64,000 nt of DNA from Lacihabitans sp. CCS-44 (lineage in GTDB: Bacteria; Bacteroidota; Bacteroidia; Cytophagales; Spirosomataceae): contig NZ_RJUE01000053.1 in the NCBI RefSeq assembly GCF_024343735.1, positions 1 through 64,000 on the forward strand. Reading direction: 5' to 3'. This document shows positions 1 to 7,685 of this stretch, piece by piece. Within the stretch, counting starts at the first letter, position 1; each line of letters starts with the position of its first letter. The notes below the pieces were generated by a model. That model was not told the DNA's origin and made no database searches. It saw nothing but the letters and a program-made list of their open reading frames with translations. The translations under genes were made by a program, and so were the position numbers.

Positions 1-4
1 CGTA

Positions 5-349
5 TTATCCAAGAGCTCCTTTTAAAAAAGCCGCAAATTCCGATGTCATTCGCGTTCCTGAGGCTACTAAATTCCAGTTTCTATAGACTATTTTTCCACT
101 ATCATGATTGAGCCATTTACGTCGCTTGATTTTTAGAAAACAAGCCTTGCCACGAAGTGGGAAATCCCTAACTGTTTCTTCCTCAAAGTAACCTTTGGAT
201 TCAAGCTTTTGACCATCGAACTCTTTGGGAATAAGGTTGAGTTCGGTAATATGGATATTGTAAGAATTTTCTACTTTTTCTACTTTAACTACTTCAAAAT
301 ATTCAAATAAGCCTTCTGGTAGAAGTAATCGGATAAGGTCTTGGTTCAA
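5..349 (-). CDS. ISAon1-family transposase, N-terminal region protein
   Basis: This 114-residue protein resembles the small N-terminal partner of ISAon1-family transposases. It begins MNQDLIRLLLPEGLFEYFE and ends in the conserved stretch GTRMTSEFAAFLKG. In these insertion sequences a second, longer frame with the DDE catalytic domain follows; here it would lie to the left, outside the window, so the element cannot be judged complete. The stop codon is at 5-7. The gene lies outside the tRNA-Val-borne island, on the chromosomal flank. Family assignment rests on recognised sequence similarity; no terminal inverted repeat could be confirmed. Confidence 0.75.
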   Translation of the reverse strand: MNQDLIRLLLPEGLFEYFEVVKVEKVENSYNIHITELNLIPKEFDGQKLESKGYFEEETVRDFPLRGKACFLKIKRRKWLNHDSGKIVYRNWNLVASGTRMTSEFAAFLKGALG

Positions 350-454
350 TATATATCATTTTGATCCCAAAATAAATAACTTTTTTCATTCCCCCCAACT
401 TTTTGGATTGATCCACTCTAAGATGTGTATTGATACAATCAATCGCTAATAAAT

Positions 455-482
455 AAAAAAGCACCTATAAAAATATAAGTGC
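455..482 (-). terminator. Original terminator of the tRNA-Val gene
   Basis: On the minus strand a 9-bp stem (one mismatch) with a 4-base A/T loop is followed by a run of six T. It lies 21 bases past the 3' end of the truncated tRNA copy at 504-551. It therefore probably terminated tRNA-Val before the island inserted. The island brings a replacement terminator at 29475-29511. Confidence 0.6.
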
Positions 483-503
483 CTTAAGCTAAATAATTTA
501 CAA

Positions 504-551
504 TGTGGGAGTTGAGGGATTCGAACCCCCGACCCTCTGCTTGTAAGGCAG
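504..551 (-). repeat. attL core: 48-bp direct repeat, truncated 3' part of tRNA-Val
   Basis: These 48 bases match 29516-29563 exactly and cover the tRNA-Val sequence from the anticodon region to two bases past the 3' end. After base 551 the sequence diverges at once from tRNA, so the D-arm and 5' acceptor strand are missing and this copy cannot make a tRNA. It marks the left junction of the island. Confidence 0.9.
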
Positions 552-632
552 TAAGCTTTATTTTTTTAATATTTTCTAATTTTTTTTAATTTATTTATTA
601 TAAGCATTTTATGAACATTTATTTTTTCATAA

Positions 633-664
633 TTTGGAAAATATTTTGCTTTTTTATACATTTG
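633..664 (+). promoter_or_regulatory. Promoter of the integrase gene
   Basis: TTTG at 633-636, a 20-base spacer and TACATTTG at 657-664 match the Bacteroidota -33/-7 consensus at every defined base. Transcription would begin near 670, almost on top of the ATG at 673. This favours the next in-frame ATG at 706 as the translation start. The -7 box overlaps the first base pairs of the repeat at 663-685, so a protein bound there should repress this promoter. Confidence 0.65.
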
Positions 665-685
665 TTTAAACCATGTTTAAACCAG
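663..685 (+). repeat. Left arm-type repeat: two tandem 11-mers
   Basis: The 11-mer TGTTTAAACCA occurs twice in tandem followed by G. The whole 23 bases recur exactly at 29426-29448 near the other end of the island. Matching subterminal repeats flanking both att cores are what tyrosine-recombinase arm-binding or excisionase sites look like. This copy covers the integrase -7 box and likely transcription start. Confidence 0.7.
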
Positions 686-705
686 AAACAAAACAAAAGA
701 ATCAA

Positions 706-1926
706 ATGGCATCAGCAAGTGTAGTATTATATAAATCCAAAAAATTAAAAAATGGAGAACATCCTATCATGATTCGGATAATAAAAGATAGGCAAACCAA
801 ATATTTGGCGGTGGGTCATAGTTGTAATCAAGAGCTTTGGGACATGAAAAAAGAAATGCCCAAAAGAAAACACCCACTCTTTACAGAACTCACACTTTTA
901 ATTGAAGCGAAAAAAGCCGAAGCAAACAAAGTTCTGCTAAATATCGAAAATGAAAACATAAGTTTTTCCTCACAAGATGTAAAAACCAAACTTGCCAAAA
1001 AAATCAATAAGCTGTCAGTTTTTGAATTTCTTGACCAAATAATAAAGGAACTAAAAGCGGTGGGCAAGATTGGAAATTCCAGAGTCTATAACGACCTAAG
1101 AAGGGTTTTGAAGCTTTACCTCGGAGATAGGAAACTTCAATTTACAGATATCAAAAAGAGCTTCCTCACGAAATTTGAACAACATCTAAAAACGGAAGGA
1201 CTAAATCCGAATACTATGAGTGTTTACTTCCGAACTCTTCGGGCTACAATAAATAAAGCCATTGATCAAGAAATTTTAGGTAAAGGCGAAAATCCATTTT
1301 CGGATTATTCTATTTCGCACTTAAAAAACGAAACCGAAAAAAGGGCGATCTCGAAAGAAGATGTCCGAAAGATTGAAAATATTCCAACGACAGCAAACAC
1401 TAAACTATCACTTGCTCAAGACTTTTTTATGTTTAGCTATTATAGCTCGGGTACAAATTTTCAAGACGTTGCATTGATGAAATGGAAAAATTTAAAGATA
1501 GTTCAAGAGGATATAATAATGGACTACTTACGAAGCAAAACGGGCAAAAAAATGACTATTAAACTACCCCCAAAAGCCGTTGATATTATTAACAAATATA
1601 AAAGTTTGACTTATGGCCCGGAAAACTACATTTTCCCATTCCTAGACAGCCAAAGGCATATAAAACCAATGACTATTGCCAATAGGTTAAAAAAAACACT
1701 TCGAGAAGTAAATTTAAACCTAAAAGAATTGTGCTCATTTGCAGGGGTCGATGAAAAACTTACCTCATACGTTGCGAGGCATACATTTGCTACTACATTA
1801 AAGAAATCCTTTGTTTCTACAGCAATAATAAGCGAAATGATGGGTCATAAATCTGAAGCTATTACCCAAATATATCTTGATTCATTTGATGATTCAGTCA
1901 AATATGACGCAAGCTTGAATTTGTAA
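706..1926 (+). CDS. Tyrosine recombinase (integrase) of the island
   Basis: Phage-integrase family enzyme of the Bacteroidota SAM-like type. It has an N-terminal arm-binding region, a SAM-like core-binding domain and a C-terminal catalytic domain. Visible catalytic elements are YVARHTFATT (box II Arg-His), GHKS, and the nucleophile Tyr in ITQIYLDSF. The position of the first catalytic Arg, just before the Gly of YYSSGTNF, is Ser. IntDOT of CTnDOT also has Ser there. The box II His is Tyr. The open frame extends to an ATG at 673, but the promoter at 633-664 would make that start leaderless, so 706 (MASASVVLYK, as in related integrases) is preferred. Adjacent attL supports its role. Confidence 0.9.
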   Translation: MASASVVLYKSKKLKNGEHPIMIRIIKDRQTKYLAVGHSCNQELWDMKKEMPKRKHPLFTELTLLIEAKKAEANKVLLNIENENISFSSQDVKTKLAKKINKLSVFEFLDQIIKELKAVGKIGNSRVYNDLRRVLKLYLGDRKLQFTDIKKSFLTKFEQHLKTEGLNPNTMSVYFRTLRATINKAIDQEILGKGENPFSDYSISHLKNETEKRAISKEDVRKIENIPTTANTKLSLAQDFFMFSYYSSGTNFQDVALMKWKNLKIVQEDIIMDYLRSKTGKKMTIKLPPKAVDIINKYKSLTYGPENYIFPFLDSQRHIKPMTIANRLKKTLREVNLNLKELCSFAGVDEKLTSYVARHTFATTLKKSFVSTAIISEMMGHKSEAITQIYLDSFDDSVKYDASLNL

Positions 1927-2163
1927 AAAAGGTCAATTTCTCTCCCCTATTAACCCAAATTAATTCTCGTAAACCACTATTATTTTAAATTATCTGATAG
2001 TTTTTTATCAAAATTTTATCCATAGAAAAACATAATTAATTACTATTAAGTATATGGTATAAACACTTATGGGTGTCAATTACATAATAGGCAATAAAAA
2101 CGAAATAGAATAGAAGTTATCAAATACTTAGTTAGCAAAAATAAAATAGAAACCTAGAGCTGG

Positions 2164-2195
2164 TTGTACAGTTTTTTTCATAAAAAACTGTACAA
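2164..2195. repeat. Perfect 14-bp inverted repeat
   Basis: TTGTACAGTTTTTT at 2164-2177 and its exact complement at 2182-2195 flank a 4-base loop, immediately after the stop of the WYL gene. There is no T-tract after the stem on either strand, so it is not a standard intrinsic terminator. It may still end transcription, stabilise the mRNA end, or be a protein site. Confidence 0.6.
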
Positions 2196-2196
2196 A

Positions 2197-3186
2197 TTAT
2201 AAATTACCCACTACACTTTCCCAAACCCTCCTAACCCTTTCCCTAAACTTCTCCGCCATCCACCTAGGCTCCAAAATTTCGATATCTTCGATATGCTCCA
2301 TAACTTTGGCCCAGAATTCACGATTTGGAATTACTCGCAGAGAAAAGGTCATGGAAGTAGAGTCCTCTAATTCCACATGATTAGTCTGGGAATGATGCCA
2401 TTTCTTGGTTGCAACATAATAAGCCCTACTTTTCTTAACTTTAAACCTTATGGTTTCTACCTGATTTTTTTTGTCAACACTATTACCAATTACGTCTTTA
2501 TAGTAATTTCGAGCATCAAAGGTACTTTTACCTGAAAGACTTTCAGAACTAAACCGCTCATTCATTATCCTATCCAGAGCATAATTTTGATAATCGTTTT
2601 TCTCTTTTGAAAATCCAATAAGAGCCCATCTGTTATTATATTCCCTAAGTTGGATGGGAACAATAGTAATTTTTGCTGGCTCCATACTTCCAAAATAATG
2701 GTAGTCTATATCCAAAACTCTTTTCTCGGTGATATACTTATAATACAAATCCAGTTTTTCAATGTTTTTTAGCTCCACCTTCTCAAACTGTATGTATGGA
2801 TTTTCTTCCATATTTGGATTCCTGACCTCTTGCTCAAGGTCAATTAAGAGTTTTGCAAGATTAACTTTGAATAGCTCATCGTTGGTCTTTTTCCTTACAA
2901 AAGCCAAAATCTCATTCATATTACCACTATCTACTCCTTCAAGTGCCTCCAACATTGAAAAAGGTTTGGAATACCAATAACCCTTGTGTCTATTTGCAGA
3001 TATTTCCGTTCCCAGAAGTCGTAGGTCGGCAATATCAGATGCCACCATTCTCTCGTTTGTTTCATAACCTTTATTTAAAAGGTTTTCAACAATATCAATT
3101 GCTGAAATTCCTTCTCTATTTCTTAAAATTTTGTGAATCTCGAAGATTCTTCTGATACGTAAAACACTATCACTTTTCTTTGCCAT
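2197..3186 (-). CDS. WYL-domain transcriptional regulator (first copy)
   Basis: A 329-residue protein with an N-terminal winged-helix segment (about 1-70), a central WYL domain (about 145-215, with NRWALIGFSKEK and NYALDRI) and a C-terminal WCX-like extension. WYL regulators often control phage-defence operons and are thought to sense nucleic-acid or nucleotide ligands. It is transcribed away from the helicase-ATPase genes starting at 3276, with 89 bases shared between them, so it is a candidate regulator of that block and of itself. A second, diverged WYL gene lies at 23828-24832. Confidence 0.85.
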   Translation of the reverse strand: MAKKSDSVLRIRRIFEIHKILRNREGISAIDIVENLLNKGYETNERMVASDIADLRLLGTEISANRHKGYWYSKPFSMLEALEGVDSGNMNEILAFVRKKTNDELFKVNLAKLLIDLEQEVRNPNMEENPYIQFEKVELKNIEKLDLYYKYITEKRVLDIDYHYFGSMEPAKITIVPIQLREYNNRWALIGFSKEKNDYQNYALDRIMNERFSSESLSGKSTFDARNYYKDVIGNSVDKKNQVETIRFKVKKSRAYYVATKKWHHSQTNHVELEDSTSMTFSLRVIPNREFWAKVMEHIEDIEILEPRWMAEKFRERVRRVWESVVGNL

Positions 3187-3240
3187 AAATGTAAGTTCAA
3201 CTACTCTATAAATGTAGCTGAAGTTTTCAACATCTTCAAA
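3185..3240 (-). promoter_or_regulatory. WYL gene promoter with direct repeat
   Basis: On the minus strand TTTG (3237-3240), a 20-base spacer and TACATTTA (3209-3216) form a near-consensus promoter. A second ACATTTAT lies 23 bases downstream at the start codon. Both copies are preceded by GTTGAA-ACTT-like sequence, giving an imperfect direct repeat of about 20 bases. The arrangement suggests an operator for the regulator itself and for the divergent gene at 3276. Confidence 0.5.
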
Positions 3241-3275
3241 ATAATATCACTTTTGCATCACAAAAAAAATGATTC

Positions 3276-4634
3276 ATGGCGAATACTTCTACTTCAGTTT
3301 CTATTTTCGAAAACATTAGCTTCAAGCCTACCAATTCGCAGGCCAAAGCTCTCTATGAGTTAGAGGAATTTATAGAAAATGCTTCTGAGGATAGAGTATT
3401 TATTTTAAGTGGCTCAGCTGGTACCGGTAAAACCACCTTAACAAAGGCTGTGGTTGATTATTTAAACCACCTCGATCTTCCAGTTATACTGTTAGCTCCT
3501 ACTGGCAAAGCTGCATCTATTCTAAAATCAAAATCTGGGTTGGAAACGCAGACTATACATCAATTGGTTTATCATCCTGAACAGCTAGAAGATGGACGTG
3601 TAAAATTCAACTTCAAAGGAAATTCATCTGAGGTTCGGACAATTTATATTGTGGATGAGGCCTCGATGATTCCTGCAAAAAATGCATCCTCAGGAGAGTA
3701 CATTTCTACCAATCCTCTTTTATTCGATTTGATGCGATTTGTGTTTTCGGGAAGCCCTCTAAACCAAATAGTGTTCTTAGGCGATGCTTACCAATTAACT
3801 CCCGTTTTGGAAGACGAATCTATAGCACTCTCCGCAAAACGTATTAATGAAATTTTCGAGTTGACAGTGAAGCAGGTCCAATTGACTGAAATTACCAGAC
3901 AAGCTGGTGACTCACCTGTGTTGACATTGGCCAACCAAATAAAAACTGCTAGAGACAACAATATTAGTTTATACAGTCTAAGGCCACCAAGACTGGCAAG
4001 CGAGGCTTTAGCATTGGACTATTACACCACCTTTTTTGACTGCCAACACTTAGATGAAATCATGATGATTTGTAAATCCAATGATCAAGTTCAGCAATGG
4101 AACCGCCGAATCAGAGAAAAATTGGGTTTCGGACATTTTACGCTTTGTGTTGGAGATGTAGTAATGCTTCGAAGTGCTTGGATGGACACCACCTACCAAA
4201 TGGTAAACGGCAATATGGGGGTGATAGCTTCTTTGTCAGACAACACAGAGGAAATAGCAGGCCTAAAATTCAAAGATGCCGAAATAATTTTCAAGAATGG
4301 AGAGGAAAACATAAGGATAAACACCAAAGTTTTCATAGATTCGCTTGATAATCCTACTGCCAAAGTGGATACTGAGTCCATCAAATACCTCAAAAATGAT
4401 AGAATGATAAAAAACACTGTCTTTAGAGCATCGCAACGTGCCAAAGACGACCTTTATATGAACGCTATGAAACTTAGCTATGGATATGCACTCACTGGCC
4501 ACAAAGCCCAAGGAAGTGAGTGGAAAAGAGTACTTATTACCCCTGACAAATTACACTCCAACGACCATGCGTGGATGTACACGGCGGTTACAAGGGCAAA
4601 AAATGAGCTTTTTAGTTGGTGGTTTAATAAATAA
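3276..4634 (+). CDS. RecD-like superfamily 1 DNA helicase
   Basis: A 452-residue ATP-dependent helicase. Seen motifs: Walker A GSAGTGKT (residues 46-53), motif Ia APTGKAA (74-80), motif II VDEAS (126-130), motif III around LGDAYQL, motif IV region EITRQAG, and the C-terminal UvrD_C_2-type block YALTGHKAQGSEW followed by YTAVTRAKNEL. It resembles compact RecD/Dda-type 5'-3' helicases without nuclease domains. It leads a three-gene block with the ATPase at 4638 (3-base gap) and the unknown protein at 6585. It is divergent from a WYL regulator, which points to a defence role; helicase activity is well supported, the biological role is inferred. Confidence 0.88.
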   Translation: MANTSTSVSIFENISFKPTNSQAKALYELEEFIENASEDRVFILSGSAGTGKTTLTKAVVDYLNHLDLPVILLAPTGKAASILKSKSGLETQTIHQLVYHPEQLEDGRVKFNFKGNSSEVRTIYIVDEASMIPAKNASSGEYISTNPLLFDLMRFVFSGSPLNQIVFLGDAYQLTPVLEDESIALSAKRINEIFELTVKQVQLTEITRQAGDSPVLTLANQIKTARDNNISLYSLRPPRLASEALALDYYTTFFDCQHLDEIMMICKSNDQVQQWNRRIREKLGFGHFTLCVGDVVMLRSAWMDTTYQMVNGNMGVIASLSDNTEEIAGLKFKDAEIIFKNGEENIRINTKVFIDSLDNPTAKVDTESIKYLKNDRMIKNTVFRASQRAKDDLYMNAMKLSYGYALTGHKAQGSEWKRVLITPDKLHSNDHAWMYTAVTRAKNELFSWWFNK

Positions 4635-4637
4635 TAT

Positions 4638-6584
4638 ATGGCACATTTGAATTATTTTGGAGTTGAAAATTTTAGAGTCTTTAAAGAAAATACTAGCTTC
4701 GATTTAAAGCCAATCACAGTTTTAGTTGGTACAAATAGCAGTGGCAAAAGTAGCTTAATAAAAGCTATTGAATTTTTAAAGGGTGATTTTAGAATTAACT
4801 TCATAAACAAAGTAGCAAATTTTATGAACATAGAAATCTCCAAAGGCCTTGAACTAGGGGGATTTAACAATATCAAGAATAACAATAATTATGAGTCTGA
4901 AATCATCTCATTTTCCTATCCTTTCTTTATACCAGGAACTACAGAGAGTTTAAGAATAACAATTAGTTACAAGAAGTCGAGTAAATCGAAAAATGGGTTA
5001 GATATTTTTGAAGTGAAAGTTTTTAGAAAAGATAATCCAGAAAACCCAGTTGTTTTTAAAAACCACTTTGAAGAACATTTAAAAATTGACTTTACCCAAC
5101 TTCATGATATTTTGGTTAATAATTACGGTACTATAAAAAACAATCATGAAGAAAGCGAAACAAATTTTTTCAAAGTTCGCGAGAGGTATGATTATGATAA
5201 AAACGAATGGATTGATACTTTTTCATATAATAATATTAAAATAGTGCCAAATGAAAAATTGATTAATAGACATTGGAACGTTCAAAGAATCTTATTAACA
5301 CAAATTGATGAAAACGGCGAAAAAGAGGTATTAGACGATTTGACTTATAAGCATTATGGAGTAGATTTTGGCTCTTTTAAATCTTTTTTGATAGGTTTTA
5401 AAGAACTAAAAACTCCAGATTTTCTTGAAAAAGCTGATTTGGAAACCTCAAAAAGCAGATTAAATAGTTCAATACTGCCTTTTTTTGTGTTCATTAACGA
5501 GGATTATTTAAAAAAAATAATTCCAGAAGAAAATTACATAGATACTTTAATCAGATTACAATCATATAAAAAGGAGTTACTTGCCAAGTATGGTGAAAAT
5601 TGGAAAGATTATTTATTGAAACTACAACTTAAGGAAATGACTGAAAATAGTTTTTTTCCATTCTATAACGATGTCACTGAAAAAAATGACTTCTTTAGTT
5701 GGACTTTATTAGAACCACCAATACTATTTCAAAACTTTGAAAGATCAGAGGAATCCACATTGCAAACAATGTATCTTCATAATGATTATTTGACTAAATA
5801 CTTTATGATGGATTTTTTTGTTGACGAATTTATATTCAAAGGAATAAATTCCGCAATAAGTTCTCTATTTGAAACCTACAGTCAGCTTGAGTTTGTACCA
5901 TCCTTAAGATCTAATATAAAAAGAATTCTGTTTGATAATAAGGAAAGAAGTTTTTTTGAAACATGCGTTGAAAAAATCAATAAAATTGGATTATCCAAAG
6001 AAGCATTATATTTTTTAAAAAAGAACCTATTACAGTTTGAAATAGCAAATGACATTTTTATTGACATTGACGAAAATACATCATTAACAACAGTAAAGCT
6101 GTCTATAGGTAATTCTCTCATATTTTTAGCTGATGTAGGTTATGGAATTAGTCAATTGCTTCCAATATTATTGCGAATAGCGATAAATGTTACAGAAAAT
6201 GAACCTGATTATAAAATGAGGTGGTATTATAAATCTTCAATAATTGTTATTGAAGAACCAGAAACCAACTTGCACCCTGCACTCCAATCAAAACTAGCTG
6301 ATTTATTTATAGAATGTTATGAAAAGTACGACATTCAATTCATAATCGAAACCCACAGTGAATACCTTATTAGGAAACTTCAATATTTAGTAGCAAAAAA
6401 AGATTTTAAAGCCGAAGATACAGTAATTTATAATTTTAGAAAAGCTACGGACGACAACCCAGAAATAGTAAAAAGGATTGATATTGACGAAAATGGTGGT
6501 CTTTCAAAGAATTTTTACCCTGGTTTTTTTGATGAATCTGATAATTTAGCAATCAGCCTTTTTAATCTCAATAACAAGAACTGA
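4638..6584 (+). CDS. RecF/OLD-like AAA ATPase of the DUF3696 type
   Basis: A 648-residue ABC-type ATPase. Walker A GTNSSGKS is at residues 31-38, a long A/T-rich coiled insertion follows, Walker B IVIEEPETNLHP is near residue 535, and the switch His is in ETHSEYLIR near 570. The C-terminus GGLSKNFYPGFFDE resembles the DUF3696 tail found in this ATPase group. No nuclease or TOPRIM residues are visible, so any effector activity must come from a partner. The next gene starts on the base right after its stop. The gene is more A/T-rich than the helicase before it. A defence role is inferred from the neighbourhood. Confidence 0.85.
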   Translation: MAHLNYFGVENFRVFKENTSFDLKPITVLVGTNSSGKSSLIKAIEFLKGDFRINFINKVANFMNIEISKGLELGGFNNIKNNNNYESEIISFSYPFFIPGTTESLRITISYKKSSKSKNGLDIFEVKVFRKDNPENPVVFKNHFEEHLKIDFTQLHDILVNNYGTIKNNHEESETNFFKVRERYDYDKNEWIDTFSYNNIKIVPNEKLINRHWNVQRILLTQIDENGEKEVLDDLTYKHYGVDFGSFKSFLIGFKELKTPDFLEKADLETSKSRLNSSILPFFVFINEDYLKKIIPEENYIDTLIRLQSYKKELLAKYGENWKDYLLKLQLKEMTENSFFPFYNDVTEKNDFFSWTLLEPPILFQNFERSEESTLQTMYLHNDYLTKYFMMDFFVDEFIFKGINSAISSLFETYSQLEFVPSLRSNIKRILFDNKERSFFETCVEKINKIGLSKEALYFLKKNLLQFEIANDIFIDIDENTSLTTVKLSIGNSLIFLADVGYGISQLLPILLRIAINVTENEPDYKMRWYYKSSIIVIEEPETNLHPALQSKLADLFIECYEKYDIQFIIETHSEYLIRKLQYLVAKKDFKAEDTVIYNFRKATDDNPEIVKRIDIDENGGLSKNFYPGFFDESDNLAISLFNLNNKN

Positions 6585-7499
6585 ATGCAACACAAATCTC
6601 AAATACTTTGCGAATTCGCCTTTTTGGATAAATTCATCAAATCACTTTCTGGATTAGACTTACTAACTTTTATGGAAACTGGTGAATTTTTTATTCTAAA
6701 ATTGTTCGAGCTAATCTTTTCGAATTCAATTGTTTATCTTGATTTATCGGTTGACGAAATTACAAATTCCAAAAACCCTTATGTAAAAAAACTAATGCGT
6801 CAAGGCAATATTAAGTCTTGTTTTACTTCCAATAATCTTCCCTTATACACAGGTCTATATTTAATTGATAAGGATAGAACATATATCGATAAAACTCATT
6901 CTAGCTTAGGGAATTGGTCACTCAATTTTGAGGAGAAGTCACGGCTGAAAGATTTATTTGTTGAAAATTCATATAATTATAACTTTAATAACACATTTAA
7001 AAATTTTGATTTCTTGCATAAGTACCATAAACATCCACACAATTCCATGATAATTACTGATGATTATTTCTTCAAAAATTCTCAAAACATTGAGGATTTA
7101 AGAGAAAATTTTAGAAAAATTTTATCGAAAATATTACCTAAAGAACAAATTATAGAATATCATTTGACAATAATTACAGCAAATAAAACATTTAATGACG
7201 ATGAATTAAAGGAGTCAATAGGCTTGATTTTCCAAAACTACCCTTACGATCTAAAGTTAGAGATTTTAGCTCACAATTTCCACAAGAGAATTTTACTAAC
7301 GAACTATTATTATCTTACCTCCGACAAAGGGTTTTTAATGAATAATGCTAATTCTAGAAAAAATGATTTTCATGTCACAACAACATTTAATTCAATCGCC
7401 TCTATGGAGGCGTATACTTCACGAATAGATGAATTAAAAAATTTATTTCCCAATTCCACAAATAGACTATTACAAACCAACACCCTATTATCACAGTAG
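6585..7499 (+). CDS. Unknown partner protein of the DUF3696-type ATPase
   Basis: A 304-residue protein that I do not recognise. Its ATG directly abuts the stop of the ATPase gene, so the two are almost certainly made together. Notable segments are VYLDLSVDEI near residue 50, HKHPHNSMIITDDYFF near 150, and FHKRILLTNYYYLTSDKGF near 235, where an H-x-R followed by TNYY and GF could form a catalytic or ligand site. No signal peptide or membrane segment is seen. It is a plausible effector or sensor subunit for the ATPase, by position only. Very A/T-rich, like its partner. Confidence 0.75.
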   Translation: MQHKSQILCEFAFLDKFIKSLSGLDLLTFMETGEFFILKLFELIFSNSIVYLDLSVDEITNSKNPYVKKLMRQGNIKSCFTSNNLPLYTGLYLIDKDRTYIDKTHSSLGNWSLNFEEKSRLKDLFVENSYNYNFNNTFKNFDFLHKYHKHPHNSMIITDDYFFKNSQNIEDLRENFRKILSKILPKEQIIEYHLTIITANKTFNDDELKESIGLIFQNYPYDLKLEILAHNFHKRILLTNYYYLTSDKGFLMNNANSRKNDFHVTTTFNSIASMEAYTSRIDELKNLFPNSTNRLLQTNTLLSQ

Positions 7500-7685
7500 A
7501 ACTAAAACAACAAAGTAGATGAAATATGGCTGGCGTTTCATACTGGCGATATTTTCTGAAATCGAAAGAAAACTGTATTACTAAATGGGAGGTAAATGAA
7601 CCATCAATCTAATTTAAATAGAGTAAACTGAATAACCTATAAAAATAATACAGTGTAGCTGGGTAGGTTCGTAAAACGCAAATAC

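Noticed and set aside
1-420. Complete insertion sequence
   Set aside because: Only the N-terminal transposase gene is in the window and no terminal inverted repeat could be confirmed.
504-551. A second tRNA-Val gene
   Set aside because: Only the 3' part is present; D-arm, anticodon 5' strand and 5' acceptor strand are replaced by unrelated A/T-rich sequence. It is the attL core.
7519-7584. 21-codon frame between the unknown gene and hsdR
   Set aside because: No recognisable sequence, no good ribosome site, and chance frames of this size are common.
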